Position numbers and translations under genes: made by a program. From JASHPR01 sp963808705 (GTDB lineage: Bacteria; Actinomycetota; Actinomycetes; Streptosporangiales; Streptosporangiaceae), in contig CAWEHB010000005.1 of the NCBI GenBank assembly GCA_963808705.1, forward strand, positions 124,001 through 188,000: 64,000 nt of DNA, given 5' to 3'. Positions 35,955-43,568 of this stretch are shown in pieces. The notes beneath the pieces were generated by a model. It was not told the origin of the DNA. It ran no database searches and worked only from the letters and a program-made list of their open reading frames with translations. Each line of letters begins with the position of its first letter. Within the stretch, counting starts at the first letter, position 1.

Positions 35955-37006
35955 GAGTTCTTCGCTGATGGCCGTGCCTCCTTGCCTGGTCCGAAGGAGG
36001 CGATGGCCTCCTCGTAGCCCCACTTCCCGCCGACCGGCATCGGGAACAGCACCGGCAGGTCCACGCTCGCGGACCGGTACTCCGCCAGCCGGCTCCGGCA
36101 TGCGCCGGCGTCCCCGCGCGCCACGAAGGCGTCGGCCACCGGCTGCGGCACCCGGCCCGCCGCGCCCGCCCGGTCGCCGGCCAGCAGCCGCTCGCGCACC
36201 GCCGGCAGGTCGCCATCGGGGTCCTGCGGGCCGAACAGCGGGGACACGGCGGGATGCAGCACGTACCGGGGAACCACGGCGCGGGCCGCGGCTTGCGCCG
36301 CGTCAGCGTCATCGCACAGGCAGCAGTGCACCACGCACACGACCTCGACCGAGGCCGGGTCCCGCCCGGCCGCCTCGGCCGCGTTGCGCACCAGGCCGGC
36401 CGCCTGGCCGGCCTGGGCCGGTGACATCAGGTTGAGGATGACGCCGTCGGCGATCCGCCCGGCCAGCTCGAGCATCCGCGGCCCGAGCGCGGCCAGGTAG
36501 ATCGGCAGGTCCGGGCGGACCGGCGGGCTGTCCAGCGGCACCATGCCGGTGCGGAACACCTGGCCCGCATGCCCGGACGGGTGACCGGCCAGGACCGCCC
36601 GGACCACGGCCACGTACTCCTCGATCATCGCCAGCGGCGGGAACGGCTCGATCCCGAACCGGCCGTTCATCACCGGGTTCCCGACGCCGAGGCCGAGGGT
36701 GAACCGGCCGCCCGCCGCCTGGTCCAGCTGCGCGGCGGTCTTGGCGGTCAGCACGGGCGGCCGCAGTGCCGCGTTCGCGACCGCGGTCCCGACCCGGACC
36801 CGGCGGGTGGCGGCGACCACCGGATGGCACAGTGCGAGCGCGTCGCCGTGCCCCTCGGCCACGGCCACCGCGGTGAACCCGGCGTCCTCGGCGGTCGCGG
36901 CCAGCGCGCCGATGTCGGCCGCCGGCAGCCCGCTGTGCGAGGCGATCGACAGCCCGAGCGCGGAGTCCCGGCCCGTCCGGCCCGCCTGGCCCGGCCGGGC
37001 GCTCAC
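35951..37006 (-). CDS. LLM-class flavin/F420-dependent oxidoreductase
   Basis: 351 residues from GTG 37006 (overlaps the ligase stop). Luciferase-like TIM barrel: LGLSIASHSGLPAADIGALAATAEDAGFTAVAVAE, RVRVGTAVANAALRPPVLTA, GGRFTLGLGVGNPVMNGRFG and PIYLAALGPRMLELAGRIADG are hallmark motifs, the last being the usual cofactor-binding region. In actinomycetes such enzymes often use F420. In this operon (ligase, LLM, SnoaL) it may reduce or oxidise an acyl-CoA or aromatic intermediate; this is inference. Confidence 0.9.
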   Translation of the reverse strand: MSARPGQAGRTGRDSALGLSIASHSGLPAADIGALAATAEDAGFTAVAVAEGHGDALALCHPVVAATRRVRVGTAVANAALRPPVLTAKTAAQLDQAAGGRFTLGLGVGNPVMNGRFGIEPFPPLAMIEEYVAVVRAVLAGHPSGHAGQVFRTGMVPLDSPPVRPDLPIYLAALGPRMLELAGRIADGVILNLMSPAQAGQAAGLVRNAAEAAGRDPASVEVVCVVHCCLCDDADAAQAAARAVVPRYVLHPAVSPLFGPQDPDGDLPAVRERLLAGDRAGAAGRVPQPVADAFVARGDAGACRSRLAEYRSASVDLPVLFPMPVGGKWGYEEAIASFGPGKEARPSAKNS

Positions 37007-38604
37007 GGCCGCGCCTCCGGCGCGGCCGGGCGGTCGGCGAGCCGGGACCGCAACTCCCGCTTGAGCACCTTGCCGGTGGTGGTGCGCGGCAGCGAGTCGG
37101 CGAACTCCGCGGTCTTGGGGCACTTGAAGTGGGCCAGCTCGTCCCGGCACCAGGTGATGATCTCCTCCGGCGTGGCGGATGAGCCGGGCACGGGGATGAT
37201 CACGGCGTGCACGGCCTCGCCCCAGGTCGGGTCCGGCACGCCCACCACCGCAGCCTCGGCCACGGCCGCGTGCCGGGCGAGCACCGCCTCGACCTCGGCC
37301 GGGTAGATGTTCTCGCCGCCGCTGATGATCATGTCCTTGGCCCGGTCCAGGATGTAGAGGTAGCCGTCCGGGGTCAGCCGGGCGATGTCCCCGGTCCGGT
37401 ACCAGCCGCCCTCGGCGAACGCGGCCGCGGTGGCGCCCGGGTCGCGCCAGTACCCGGAGAACAGGCACTCGCCGCGGATCAGCAGCTCGCCCGGCGTGTC
37501 CGCGGGCACGTCCCGGCCGTGCGGGCCGGTGATCCGCACCTCCCAGCCGAACGAGATCCGGCCGGCGCTGGCCAGCCGCGGGTGACCAGGCTGGTGATCT
37601 TCCGGCGCGAGCAGGCTGATCATGCTCTGGCTCTCGGTGTTGCCGTAGATCTGCCGGAACCGGCAGCCGAACGCCTCCAGCGCCGCGGCCAGCGAGGACG
37701 GGGTGATCGGCGCCGTGCCGTAGGCGATCTCGCGCAGGCTGCTGAGGTCGGCGCTGGCCCCGGAGCCGTCGGCGGCACCGGCGGCGGAGCTGCCGTGGTC
37801 AGCACCGCCACGGCGGCGGATCTCGGCCACCAGCATGTCGATGAGCGAGGGCCCGGCGGTGAAGAACTCGATCCGGTCCCGCTCGATGGCGTCGATGACC
37901 CCGGCCGGGCTGAAGGACGTGTGGAGGTAGACCGTCCCCGCGGTCAGCAGCGCCTGCAGGCACTGGCCGAAGCCGCCCAGGTGGAACAGGGGCAGGATCT
38001 GCAGGTGGCGCGACCCAGCGACCTGGTCGCCGATCTCGATGGCGAAGTCCGCGACGCTCATCATCAGCGCGCCGTGCCGCAGCGGGATCGCCTTGGCCCG
38101 GCCCGTGGTGCCGCTGGTGTGCACGAGCGCCAGCACGCTGTCGCCGGACAGCGCGGGCCGCGGCGGGACCGGTCCGGCCAGTGCCCTGCCGTCGGTCCAG
38201 CCGGGCGGCACCGGCCCGCCGCCGATCACCACCCGCGGCCCGAGCCCGGGCTCTGCGGTGTCGACCAGGTCGGCGAACTCGGCGTCGGCCGCCACGGCCG
38301 CGGGCTGCACCAGCGCCAGCACCTCGGCGAGCTCGCGCGGGGACAGCCGCCAGTTGACGAACGCGGGCGTGGCGCCGGCCCGCATCAGCGCGAACGCGTG
38401 CACCAGGAAGTCCGCACTGTTCTTGGCCATGATCGCGACGATGTCATCCGGGCCGATCCCGAGCCCGGCCCAGCCGCCGGCCCGGCGTTCCAGCGTCGCG
38501 CGCAGCCCGGCGTAGCTGAATTCCGCGCCCCGGTCGTCGATCAGGGCGGTCACCTCGGGCCGCACCGTGGCGCGCCATTCGAGGACGTGAATCCAGCTCT
38601 GCAT
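37003..38604 (-). CDS. Class I adenylate-forming acyl/aryl-CoA ligase
   Basis: 533 residues from ATG 38604. Motifs in order: VHTSGTTGRAKAIPL (P-loop), YGNTESQSM (A5), WYRTGDIARLTPDGYLYILDR (A7-A8), IISGGENIYPAEVEAVLARH and the C-terminal catalytic LPRTTTGKVLKREL. It is a paralogue of the gene at 43569; both begin with SW-x-HVLEWRA. It probably activates an aromatic or fatty carboxylic acid as CoA thioester before oxygenation. It is divergent from the Rieske dioxygenase operon (96-base gap). Confidence 0.92.
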   Translation of the reverse strand: MQSWIHVLEWRATVRPEVTALIDDRGAEFSYAGLRATLERRAGGWAGLGIGPDDIVAIMAKNSADFLVHAFALMRAGATPAFVNWRLSPRELAEVLALVQPAAVAADAEFADLVDTAEPGLGPRVVIGGGPVPPGWTDGRALAGPVPPRPALSGDSVLALVHTSGTTGRAKAIPLRHGALMMSVADFAIEIGDQVAGSRHLQILPLFHLGGFGQCLQALLTAGTVYLHTSFSPAGVIDAIERDRIEFFTAGPSLIDMLVAEIRRRGGADHGSSAAGAADGSGASADLSSLREIAYGTAPITPSSLAAALEAFGCRFRQIYGNTESQSMISLLAPEDHQPGHPRLASAGRISFGWEVRITGPHGRDVPADTPGELLIRGECLFSGYWRDPGATAAAFAEGGWYRTGDIARLTPDGYLYILDRAKDMIISGGENIYPAEVEAVLARHAAVAEAAVVGVPDPTWGEAVHAVIIPVPGSSATPEEIITWCRDELAHFKCPKTAEFADSLPRTTTGKVLKRELRSRLADRPAAPEARP

Positions 38605-38700
38605 CGGCCGCGTCCCTTTCTTCGCAGGTCGTATCGTTGCAGAGACGAATTCGGTAAGACAGACTCCCGAACGAGGAATTTCGGCGTTCCGGGAGGAACG

Positions 38701-40041
38701 ATGCGGCAGCCCGACCTCGCCGCCGTGCTCAGTGACGTGCGGTCCGGCCTGATCCCCGCGCACGTCTACAACGATCCGGAGATCTTCGCGCTGGAGCGGG
38801 AGCGGCTGTTCAGCCGGGCCTGGGTCTTCCTCGCGCACGAGTCGGAGATCCCCTGCCCCGGCGACTACGTGGTCCGCCGGGTGCTGGCCGATTCGTTCAT
38901 CGTGGCCCGGGACGAGGACGGCGAGGTCCGGGTCATGTTCAACATGTGCCTGCACCGCGGCATGCAGGTGTGCCGGGCCGAGCTGGGCAACGCCTCGCAC
39001 TTCCGCTGCCCGTACCACGCCTGGACGTACCGCAACGACGGGCGGCTGGTCGGGCTGCCGTTCCACGCCGAGGCCTACGGCGGCGAGGACGGCTTCGCCC
39101 GCCAGGGCCAGTCCCTGTTGCCGGCCCCGTCGATGGACCGCTACAACGGGCTGATCTTCGTCAGCCTGGACCCCGGCGCCCCGCCGCTGCCTGAGTTCCT
39201 CGGTGACTTCGCGTTCTACCTTGACTTCTACACCCGGCAGAGCCCGGTGGGCGTCGAGCTGCGCGGCCCGCAGCGCTGGCGGATCAAGGCGAACTGGAAG
39301 ATCGGCGCGGAGAACTTCGCCGGAGACAGCTACCACACCCCGCACACCCACGCGAGCGTGGTCGACATCGGGCTGTTCCGCGAGCCGACGGCCAGCAAGC
39401 GCAAGGAGGGCGCGCTCTACACGGCCGGCCCGGGCGCGGGCACCACCTACAAGCTCCCGCCCGACCGTGATTTCGCGGGCCAGCTGCGCTACGTCGGCTA
39501 CCCGGACGCGATGATCGCCGCCATGGCGCAGGCCTGGTCGGCGGGCCAGCGCGCGCTGGTCTGCGACAGCGGGTTCATGGTCTCGGCCGCGACCCTGTTC
39601 CCCAACCTCAGCTTCGTGCACAACTGGCCGCAGATCGACGCCAGCGGGACCGTGGTCCCGTTCATCTCGCTGCGCCAGTGGCAGCCGGTCAGCGAGCGCG
39701 AGACCGAGGTGCTGTCCTGGTTCGCGGTGGACGCCGCCGCGCCCGCGGCGTTCAAGCGCGACTCCTACAAGGCCTACCTGATGTGCTTCGGCAGCTCCGG
39801 CATGTTCGAGCAGGACGACGTGGAGAACTGGGTGTCGATCACCGACATGGCCGGCGGGTCCATGGCCCGCCGCCTGAAGCTGAACAGCCGGATGGGCCTG
39901 ACCGCGTCCGGCCAGCCGGTCAGGCCGCCGATGACGCGGTTCGCCGGCCCGGGCACGGCCTACCAGGGCTTCGGCGAGTTCAACCAGCGGCACTGGCTGG
40001 CGCAGTGGAGCGACCACCTGGAAGCGGAGCCCGCCCGGTGA
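38701..40041 (+). CDS. Rieske aromatic-ring-hydroxylating dioxygenase, alpha subunit
   Basis: 446 residues. The Rieske cluster ligands are C83-x-H85 (NMCLHRGMQVC) and C103-x2-H106 (RCPYHAW); the more usual CxHRG and CPYHGW are slightly altered. The mononuclear iron site shows D209, H212 and H217 (GDSYHTPHTH), with the third carboxylate likely D372/D373 (FEQDDVENW). It forms the oxygenase with the beta subunit downstream, giving cis-dihydrodiols. Electron carriers are not in the same operon; the Rieske ferredoxin at 47795 may serve. The ring substrate is unknown. Confidence 0.95.
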   Translation: MRQPDLAAVLSDVRSGLIPAHVYNDPEIFALERERLFSRAWVFLAHESEIPCPGDYVVRRVLADSFIVARDEDGEVRVMFNMCLHRGMQVCRAELGNASHFRCPYHAWTYRNDGRLVGLPFHAEAYGGEDGFARQGQSLLPAPSMDRYNGLIFVSLDPGAPPLPEFLGDFAFYLDFYTRQSPVGVELRGPQRWRIKANWKIGAENFAGDSYHTPHTHASVVDIGLFREPTASKRKEGALYTAGPGAGTTYKLPPDRDFAGQLRYVGYPDAMIAAMAQAWSAGQRALVCDSGFMVSAATLFPNLSFVHNWPQIDASGTVVPFISLRQWQPVSERETEVLSWFAVDAAAPAAFKRDSYKAYLMCFGSSGMFEQDDVENWVSITDMAGGSMARRLKLNSRMGLTASGQPVRPPMTRFAGPGTAYQGFGEFNQRHWLAQWSDHLEAEPAR

Positions 40042-40559
40042 CCGCCGGCCGGCCGCTACCCTACGGCGACCCCGCCCACCTGGCCGCGCACCAGTTCCTG
40101 GTGGAGGAGGCCGCGCTGCTGGACGCCGGGGACTACGCCGGCTGGCTGGGCCTGCTCTGCGAGGACATCCGCTACCTGATGCCGGTCCGGGTGACCACCG
40201 GGCGCGGGGCCGGCTTCGACTCGCTGGCCGACATGGGTCACTTCGACGAGGACCTGTACGCGCTGCGCAAGCGGGTCCAGCGACTGGCCACCGAGCACGC
40301 CTGGACCGAGGACCCGCCGTCGCGGACCCGGCACTTCATCACCAACATCAGGACATTCCGTAACGACACGGCTACCCTGCGGGTCGAGTCCGCCCTGCTG
40401 ATGTTCCGCAGCCGCGGCGACACCCGGACGGCCGACCTGCTGTCCGCGGGCCGCAGCGACCTGCTGCGGGAGACCGCCGACGGGCTCCGGCTGGCCCGCC
40501 GGGAGATCACCGTGGACGAGTCGGTGCTGCGCACCCAGAACCTGGCGGTGTTTTTGTGA
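40038..40559 (+). CDS. Ring-hydroxylating dioxygenase, beta subunit
   Basis: 173 residues from GTG 40038 (overlap with alpha). The NTF2-like fold shows HQFLVEEAALLDAGDYAGWLGLL, IRYLMPVRV, TRHFITNIRTFRND and LARREITVDESVLRTQNLAVFL at the C-terminus, all typical of the structural small subunit. It is co-translated with the alpha subunit and the small protein that follows. Confidence 0.94.
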   Translation: MTAGRPLPYGDPAHLAAHQFLVEEAALLDAGDYAGWLGLLCEDIRYLMPVRVTTGRGAGFDSLADMGHFDEDLYALRKRVQRLATEHAWTEDPPSRTRHFITNIRTFRNDTATLRVESALLMFRSRGDTRTADLLSAGRSDLLRETADGLRLARREITVDESVLRTQNLAVFL

Positions 40560-40819
40560 GCGTGACCGGCGAGTCTGACGAGCCCGTGATCGAGCTGGCC
40601 AACGAGTTCACCGAGGTCGTGGTGGAGCGGGTGCGCACCCGCAACGGCGCCCGGCTGCGCATCTCGGTGCCGAGCTCGGGCCGGGAGATCCTGCTCTGCC
40701 CGCTGGAGCTGGAGGCGCTGACCTGGCAGGACCACGAGCTGTTCTCCCGGCTGCTGGAGACCCCGCACGGACCGGAGGGCGACGGCCCCGAGGGCGACCC
40801 CGCCACTGGCGGCGGCTGA
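40556..40819 (+). CDS. Small conserved-looking protein of the dioxygenase operon
   Basis: 87 residues from GTG 40556, overlapping the beta-subunit stop by four bases and touching the SDR start. It has no cysteines suitable for an Fe-S cluster; IELANEFTEVVVERVRTRNGARLRI looks like a small beta-sheet, followed by GREILLCPLELEALTWQ and an acidic Gly/Pro tail. Small proteins of this type, sometimes labelled dihydrodiol-dehydrogenase-related, accompany actinobacterial ring-hydroxylating dioxygenases, but I do not know a demonstrated role. Confidence 0.75.
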   Translation: MSVTGESDEPVIELANEFTEVVVERVRTRNGARLRISVPSSGREILLCPLELEALTWQDHELFSRLLETPHGPEGDGPEGDPATGGG

Positions 40820-41598
40820 TGGGCTGGCTGGACGGCAAGCGCGCGCTGGTGGCGGGCGCCGGGTCCGGGATCGGCCGGGCGGTGCTGGCCGCGTTCGCGG
40901 ACGAAGGCGCCCAGGTGGCCGCGCTCGAGCTCGACCCGGCAAAGGCCACCCGGCTCAACGCGGAGCTCCCCGGCTGCTTGGTGACCCAGGGTGACGCCAC
41001 GGCGCTGGCCGACGCCCGCGCCGCGGTCAGCGCCGCGGCCGGGGCGTTCGGGGGCCTGGATGTCCTGGTCAACTGCGTCGGGATCTTCGACTTCTACCGC
41101 GGCCTGGCCGACCTCGATGACGACGTCCTCGACGCGGCCTTCGACGAGATGTTCGCGGTCAACGTGAAGAGCCAGCTGGTCACGGCCCGCGCCGCCCTGC
41201 CTGAGCTGCGCCGAGCCCGGGGATCGATCGTGCTGACCGTCTCGACCTCCGGCTTCTACCCGGGCCGCGGCGGGGTGCTGTACGTGGCGTCGAAGTTCGC
41301 GGTCCGCGGCTGCGTGGTCGCGCTCGCGCACGAACTCGCGCCGGACATCCGGGTCAACGGGGTCGCGCCGGGCGGGACGCTCGGCACCGCGCTTACCGGG
41401 CCGGCCAGCCTCGGGCTGGCCGGCCGGGCCCTGGGGTCCGAGCCCGGCCGGGAGCAGGACCTGCGCGCCCGCACCCCGCTGCGGGTCGCGCTCACCGGCG
41501 ACGACCACGCGGGGAGCTACGTGTTCCTGGCCTCCGACCGCGCCCGCGGGATCACCGGCACGGTGGTGCACTCCGACGGCGGTATGGCGGTCAGGTAG
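40819..41598 (+). CDS. SDR-family cis-dihydrodiol dehydrogenase-like enzyme
   Basis: 259 residues. Nucleotide site AGAGSGIG (residues 12-19), LVNCVGIFDFYRGL, the Ser of TVSTSGFYPG and the catalytic Y155-x3-K159 (YVASKF) are present. Placement directly after a dioxygenase and the match to the BphB/HcaB style of classical SDR support rearomatisation of a cis-dihydrodiol to a catechol. The start ATG shares one base with the preceding stop. Confidence 0.88.
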   Translation: MGWLDGKRALVAGAGSGIGRAVLAAFADEGAQVAALELDPAKATRLNAELPGCLVTQGDATALADARAAVSAAAGAFGGLDVLVNCVGIFDFYRGLADLDDDVLDAAFDEMFAVNVKSQLVTARAALPELRRARGSIVLTVSTSGFYPGRGGVLYVASKFAVRGCVVALAHELAPDIRVNGVAPGGTLGTALTGPASLGLAGRALGSEPGREQDLRARTPLRVALTGDDHAGSYVFLASDRARGITGTVVHSDGGMAVR

Positions 41599-41622
41599 CC
41601 CGCGTGAGCCGGGATCCCCGGC

Positions 41623-42750
41623 TCAGTGGCTCGTCAGCCAGGCCGCCATCAGGTCGGCGGCCTGCTCCCGGGAGCCCGCAGGCTCCTGGAGGTAGTGGTC
41701 GGCCTTGACGAACTCCAGGGTCTTGTCCGGGACGGCGAGCGCGTCGTAGAGCGCGCGGGCGTCGCTTTCGTAGACGCACGCGTCCGCGGTCGCGTGCACG
41801 ACCAGGGCGGGCCGGGTGATCCGGGCCAGGTGCGGCGCCGCGATGCACTGCGAGGTCCGCAGGCTCCACATCGACAGCCAGCTGCGCAGCGTGCTCACCG
41901 TGCCCACGCCGAACACCCCGTAGTTGGCCTTCATCGGATCGCCGAGGTAGCACCAGTTCGGCCGGCGGTCCGACGGCTCGATCGCCGGGTCGATCATCCG
42001 CAGGTCGGCCCAGCTGCGGAACACGGTGAACAGCCGGTCCCGGGCCCGCGTCGCGCCCAGGGCGTCCAGCTGGCCCAGGGCCCAGTCGGTGATGCGCTCG
42101 TTGCGGCCGCGCTGCGCGGCCCGGTAGCGGGCCTGGAACTCCTCGCTATAGGGCGGCCCGTTATCCGGGTTGAACGGGTCCAGCGCGGGATCGGCCGACA
42201 CCGGGTCGCTCTCGTCGGTCACCGACGGGTCGAGCCAGGCCGTCAGCACCTCGGGCCGGCCCGAGTGCGCCGCGAGCGCGATGAACGCATCGCCCGGCGG
42301 CAGGTCCTCCAGGGCGGGCAGCGGCCGCATCCCGGCCACCGGCGTGACGTTGGGCTCGACGGCCTGGGACTGGTAGGCCGCCATCAGCGAGCCGCCGCCG
42401 GAGTTGCCCAGCAGCACGACCCGCTCGACGCCGGCCTGCTCGCGCAGCCAGCGCACGCCCACGCCGATCTCGGCCAGCGCGTGATCCAGCAGAAAGTGCG
42501 CCTCGTTGCCGCGGAACCTGGTGTTCCAGCCCAGGAAGCCGAAGCCGCGCTCGGCCATCAGGCTGGCCAGGTAGTGCTCGGAGAAGTCCACGTTGTAGTG
42601 CGTGGCGATGAACGCCGTGGCCGGCCGGACGCCCGCCGGCCGGTGGTAGAGACCCTGGCAGGGGTGGCCACCCGCCCCGGCCCGGCCGACCACCGGCGAC
42701 GCCAGCCCCACGAACTCCCTGCTTATCCGCTCGCCTCCGGGCGCTTTCAC
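41623..42750 (-). CDS. Alpha/beta hydrolase
   Basis: 375 residues from GTG 42750. TAFIATHYNVDFSEHYLASLMAE, the nucleophile elbow LLGNSGGGSLM, VVHATADACVYESDARALYDAL (Asp region) and VKADHYLQEP (His) give the catalytic triad order. It is larger than meta-cleavage-product hydrolases and has a long lid, so an esterase or a C-C hydrolase of another type is possible. It is convergent with the dioxygenase operon. Confidence 0.88.
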   Translation of the reverse strand: MKAPGGERISREFVGLASPVVGRAGAGGHPCQGLYHRPAGVRPATAFIATHYNVDFSEHYLASLMAERGFGFLGWNTRFRGNEAHFLLDHALAEIGVGVRWLREQAGVERVVLLGNSGGGSLMAAYQSQAVEPNVTPVAGMRPLPALEDLPPGDAFIALAAHSGRPEVLTAWLDPSVTDESDPVSADPALDPFNPDNGPPYSEEFQARYRAAQRGRNERITDWALGQLDALGATRARDRLFTVFRSWADLRMIDPAIEPSDRRPNWCYLGDPMKANYGVFGVGTVSTLRSWLSMWSLRTSQCIAAPHLARITRPALVVHATADACVYESDARALYDALAVPDKTLEFVKADHYLQEPAGSREQAADLMAAWLTSH

Positions 42751-42786
42751 GCGCCTCCTTCCTCGTCGCTCGGTCGCAGGCTCCCT

Positions 42787-42903
42787 CGCTCCTCAGTCCA
42801 GTCGGCGCCGCGCCCTTTGGCTCGAACATCTCCCTCGTCGCTCTCTCGCTCGTCCCTCGCTCATCGCTCCTCAGTCCAGACGGCACCGCGTCCCTTCGGC
42901 TCG
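42787..42903. repeat. Direct repeats of about 38 bp with Ser/Arg-like low-complexity spacer
   Basis: CGCTCCTCAGTCCAG begins two near-identical 38-39-bp copies (42787-42824 and 42865-42903) ending in CTTYGGCTCG. Between them is a run of CTCGCT/CGTCCCTCGCT units. The block lies between the hydrolase start and the VOC gene and codes for nothing recognisable. Confidence 0.85.
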
Positions 42904-42912
42904 CTCCTGCTC

Positions 42913-42952
42913 CGCACTAGTGCGTAAATGAAACTGAGTTTAGATTTAGTTT
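42913..42952. promoter_or_regulatory. Palindromic control region before the VOC-ligase-TetR unit
   Basis: A perfect 12-base palindrome CGCACTAGTGCG (42913-42924) is followed by AAACTGAGTTT (42931-42941, perfect around its centre) and a further AGTTT at 42948-42952. This A+T-rich patch in GC-rich DNA is a good TetR-type operator candidate; the TetR gene ends the same unit (45107). Confidence 0.45.
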
Positions 42953-42997
42953 TGCCGGCCGACGAGCCGTGCGCCAGCATCCCGAGGAGGGGCTTTC

Positions 42998-43564
42998 ATG
43001 GAGTGGCGGAACGAGGAGTTCGACCTCGGCGGTGTCAACCACCTCGCCCTGGTCTGCTCGGACATGAAGCGGACGGTCGATTTCTACACCCAGGTACTCG
43101 GCATGCGGCTGATCAAGACGCTGAACCTGCCCGGTAACTCCGGCCAGCACTTCTTCTTCGACATGGGCGGCGGCAACGCGCTGGCGTTCTTCTGGTTCCC
43201 GGACGCGCCCGACCCGGTGCCCGGCGTGTCCGCGCCGGTGACCGTGCCCGGCTTCGGGGAGTGGACCAGCGCGGTCGGCTCGATGAACCACGTGGCGTTC
43301 AACGTGCCCGAGGAGCGCTTCCTGGAGTACCGCGCCAAGCTCAAGGCCAAGGGCGTGCGGGTGAGCCCGGTCATCGACCACGACGACAGCGAATTCGGCG
43401 TGGCCGCGGAGCTGCACCCCGGCGTGTTCGTCCGCTCGTTCTACTTCCAGGACCCCGACGGGATCCTGCTGGAGTTCGCCTGCTGGCGGCGGGTCATGGG
43501 GCAGCCCGGGGACGTCCGGCACGAGCCGAAGACCGCTGCCGACCGCACCGGCGCGCGGGTCTGA
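42998..43564 (+). CDS. VOC-family (glyoxalase/extradiol dioxygenase-like) protein
   Basis: 188 residues, a single vicinal-oxygen-chelate module pair: GGVNHLALVCSDMKRTVDFYTQVLGMRL with the first metal His, SMNHVAFNVPEERFLEYRAKL with a second His, and DPDGILLEFACWRR with the Glu ligand. Glyoxalases, epimerases and some extradiol dioxygenases share this layout; it is too short for a classical two-domain catechol 2,3-dioxygenase. In an aromatic cluster a ring-cleavage or isomerase role is attractive but unproven. Confidence 0.88.
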   Translation: MEWRNEEFDLGGVNHLALVCSDMKRTVDFYTQVLGMRLIKTLNLPGNSGQHFFFDMGGGNALAFFWFPDAPDPVPGVSAPVTVPGFGEWTSAVGSMNHVAFNVPEERFLEYRAKLKAKGVRVSPVIDHDDSEFGVAAELHPGVFVRSFYFQDPDGILLEFACWRRVMGQPGDVRHEPKTAADRTGARV

Positions 43565-43568
43565 GCCG

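Noticed and set aside
42161..42886. Minus-strand open frame with a Ser/Arg/Glu-rich start in the repeat block
   Set aside because: It is a different frame inside the alpha/beta hydrolase gene plus the CTCGCT repeats and has no recognisable protein features.
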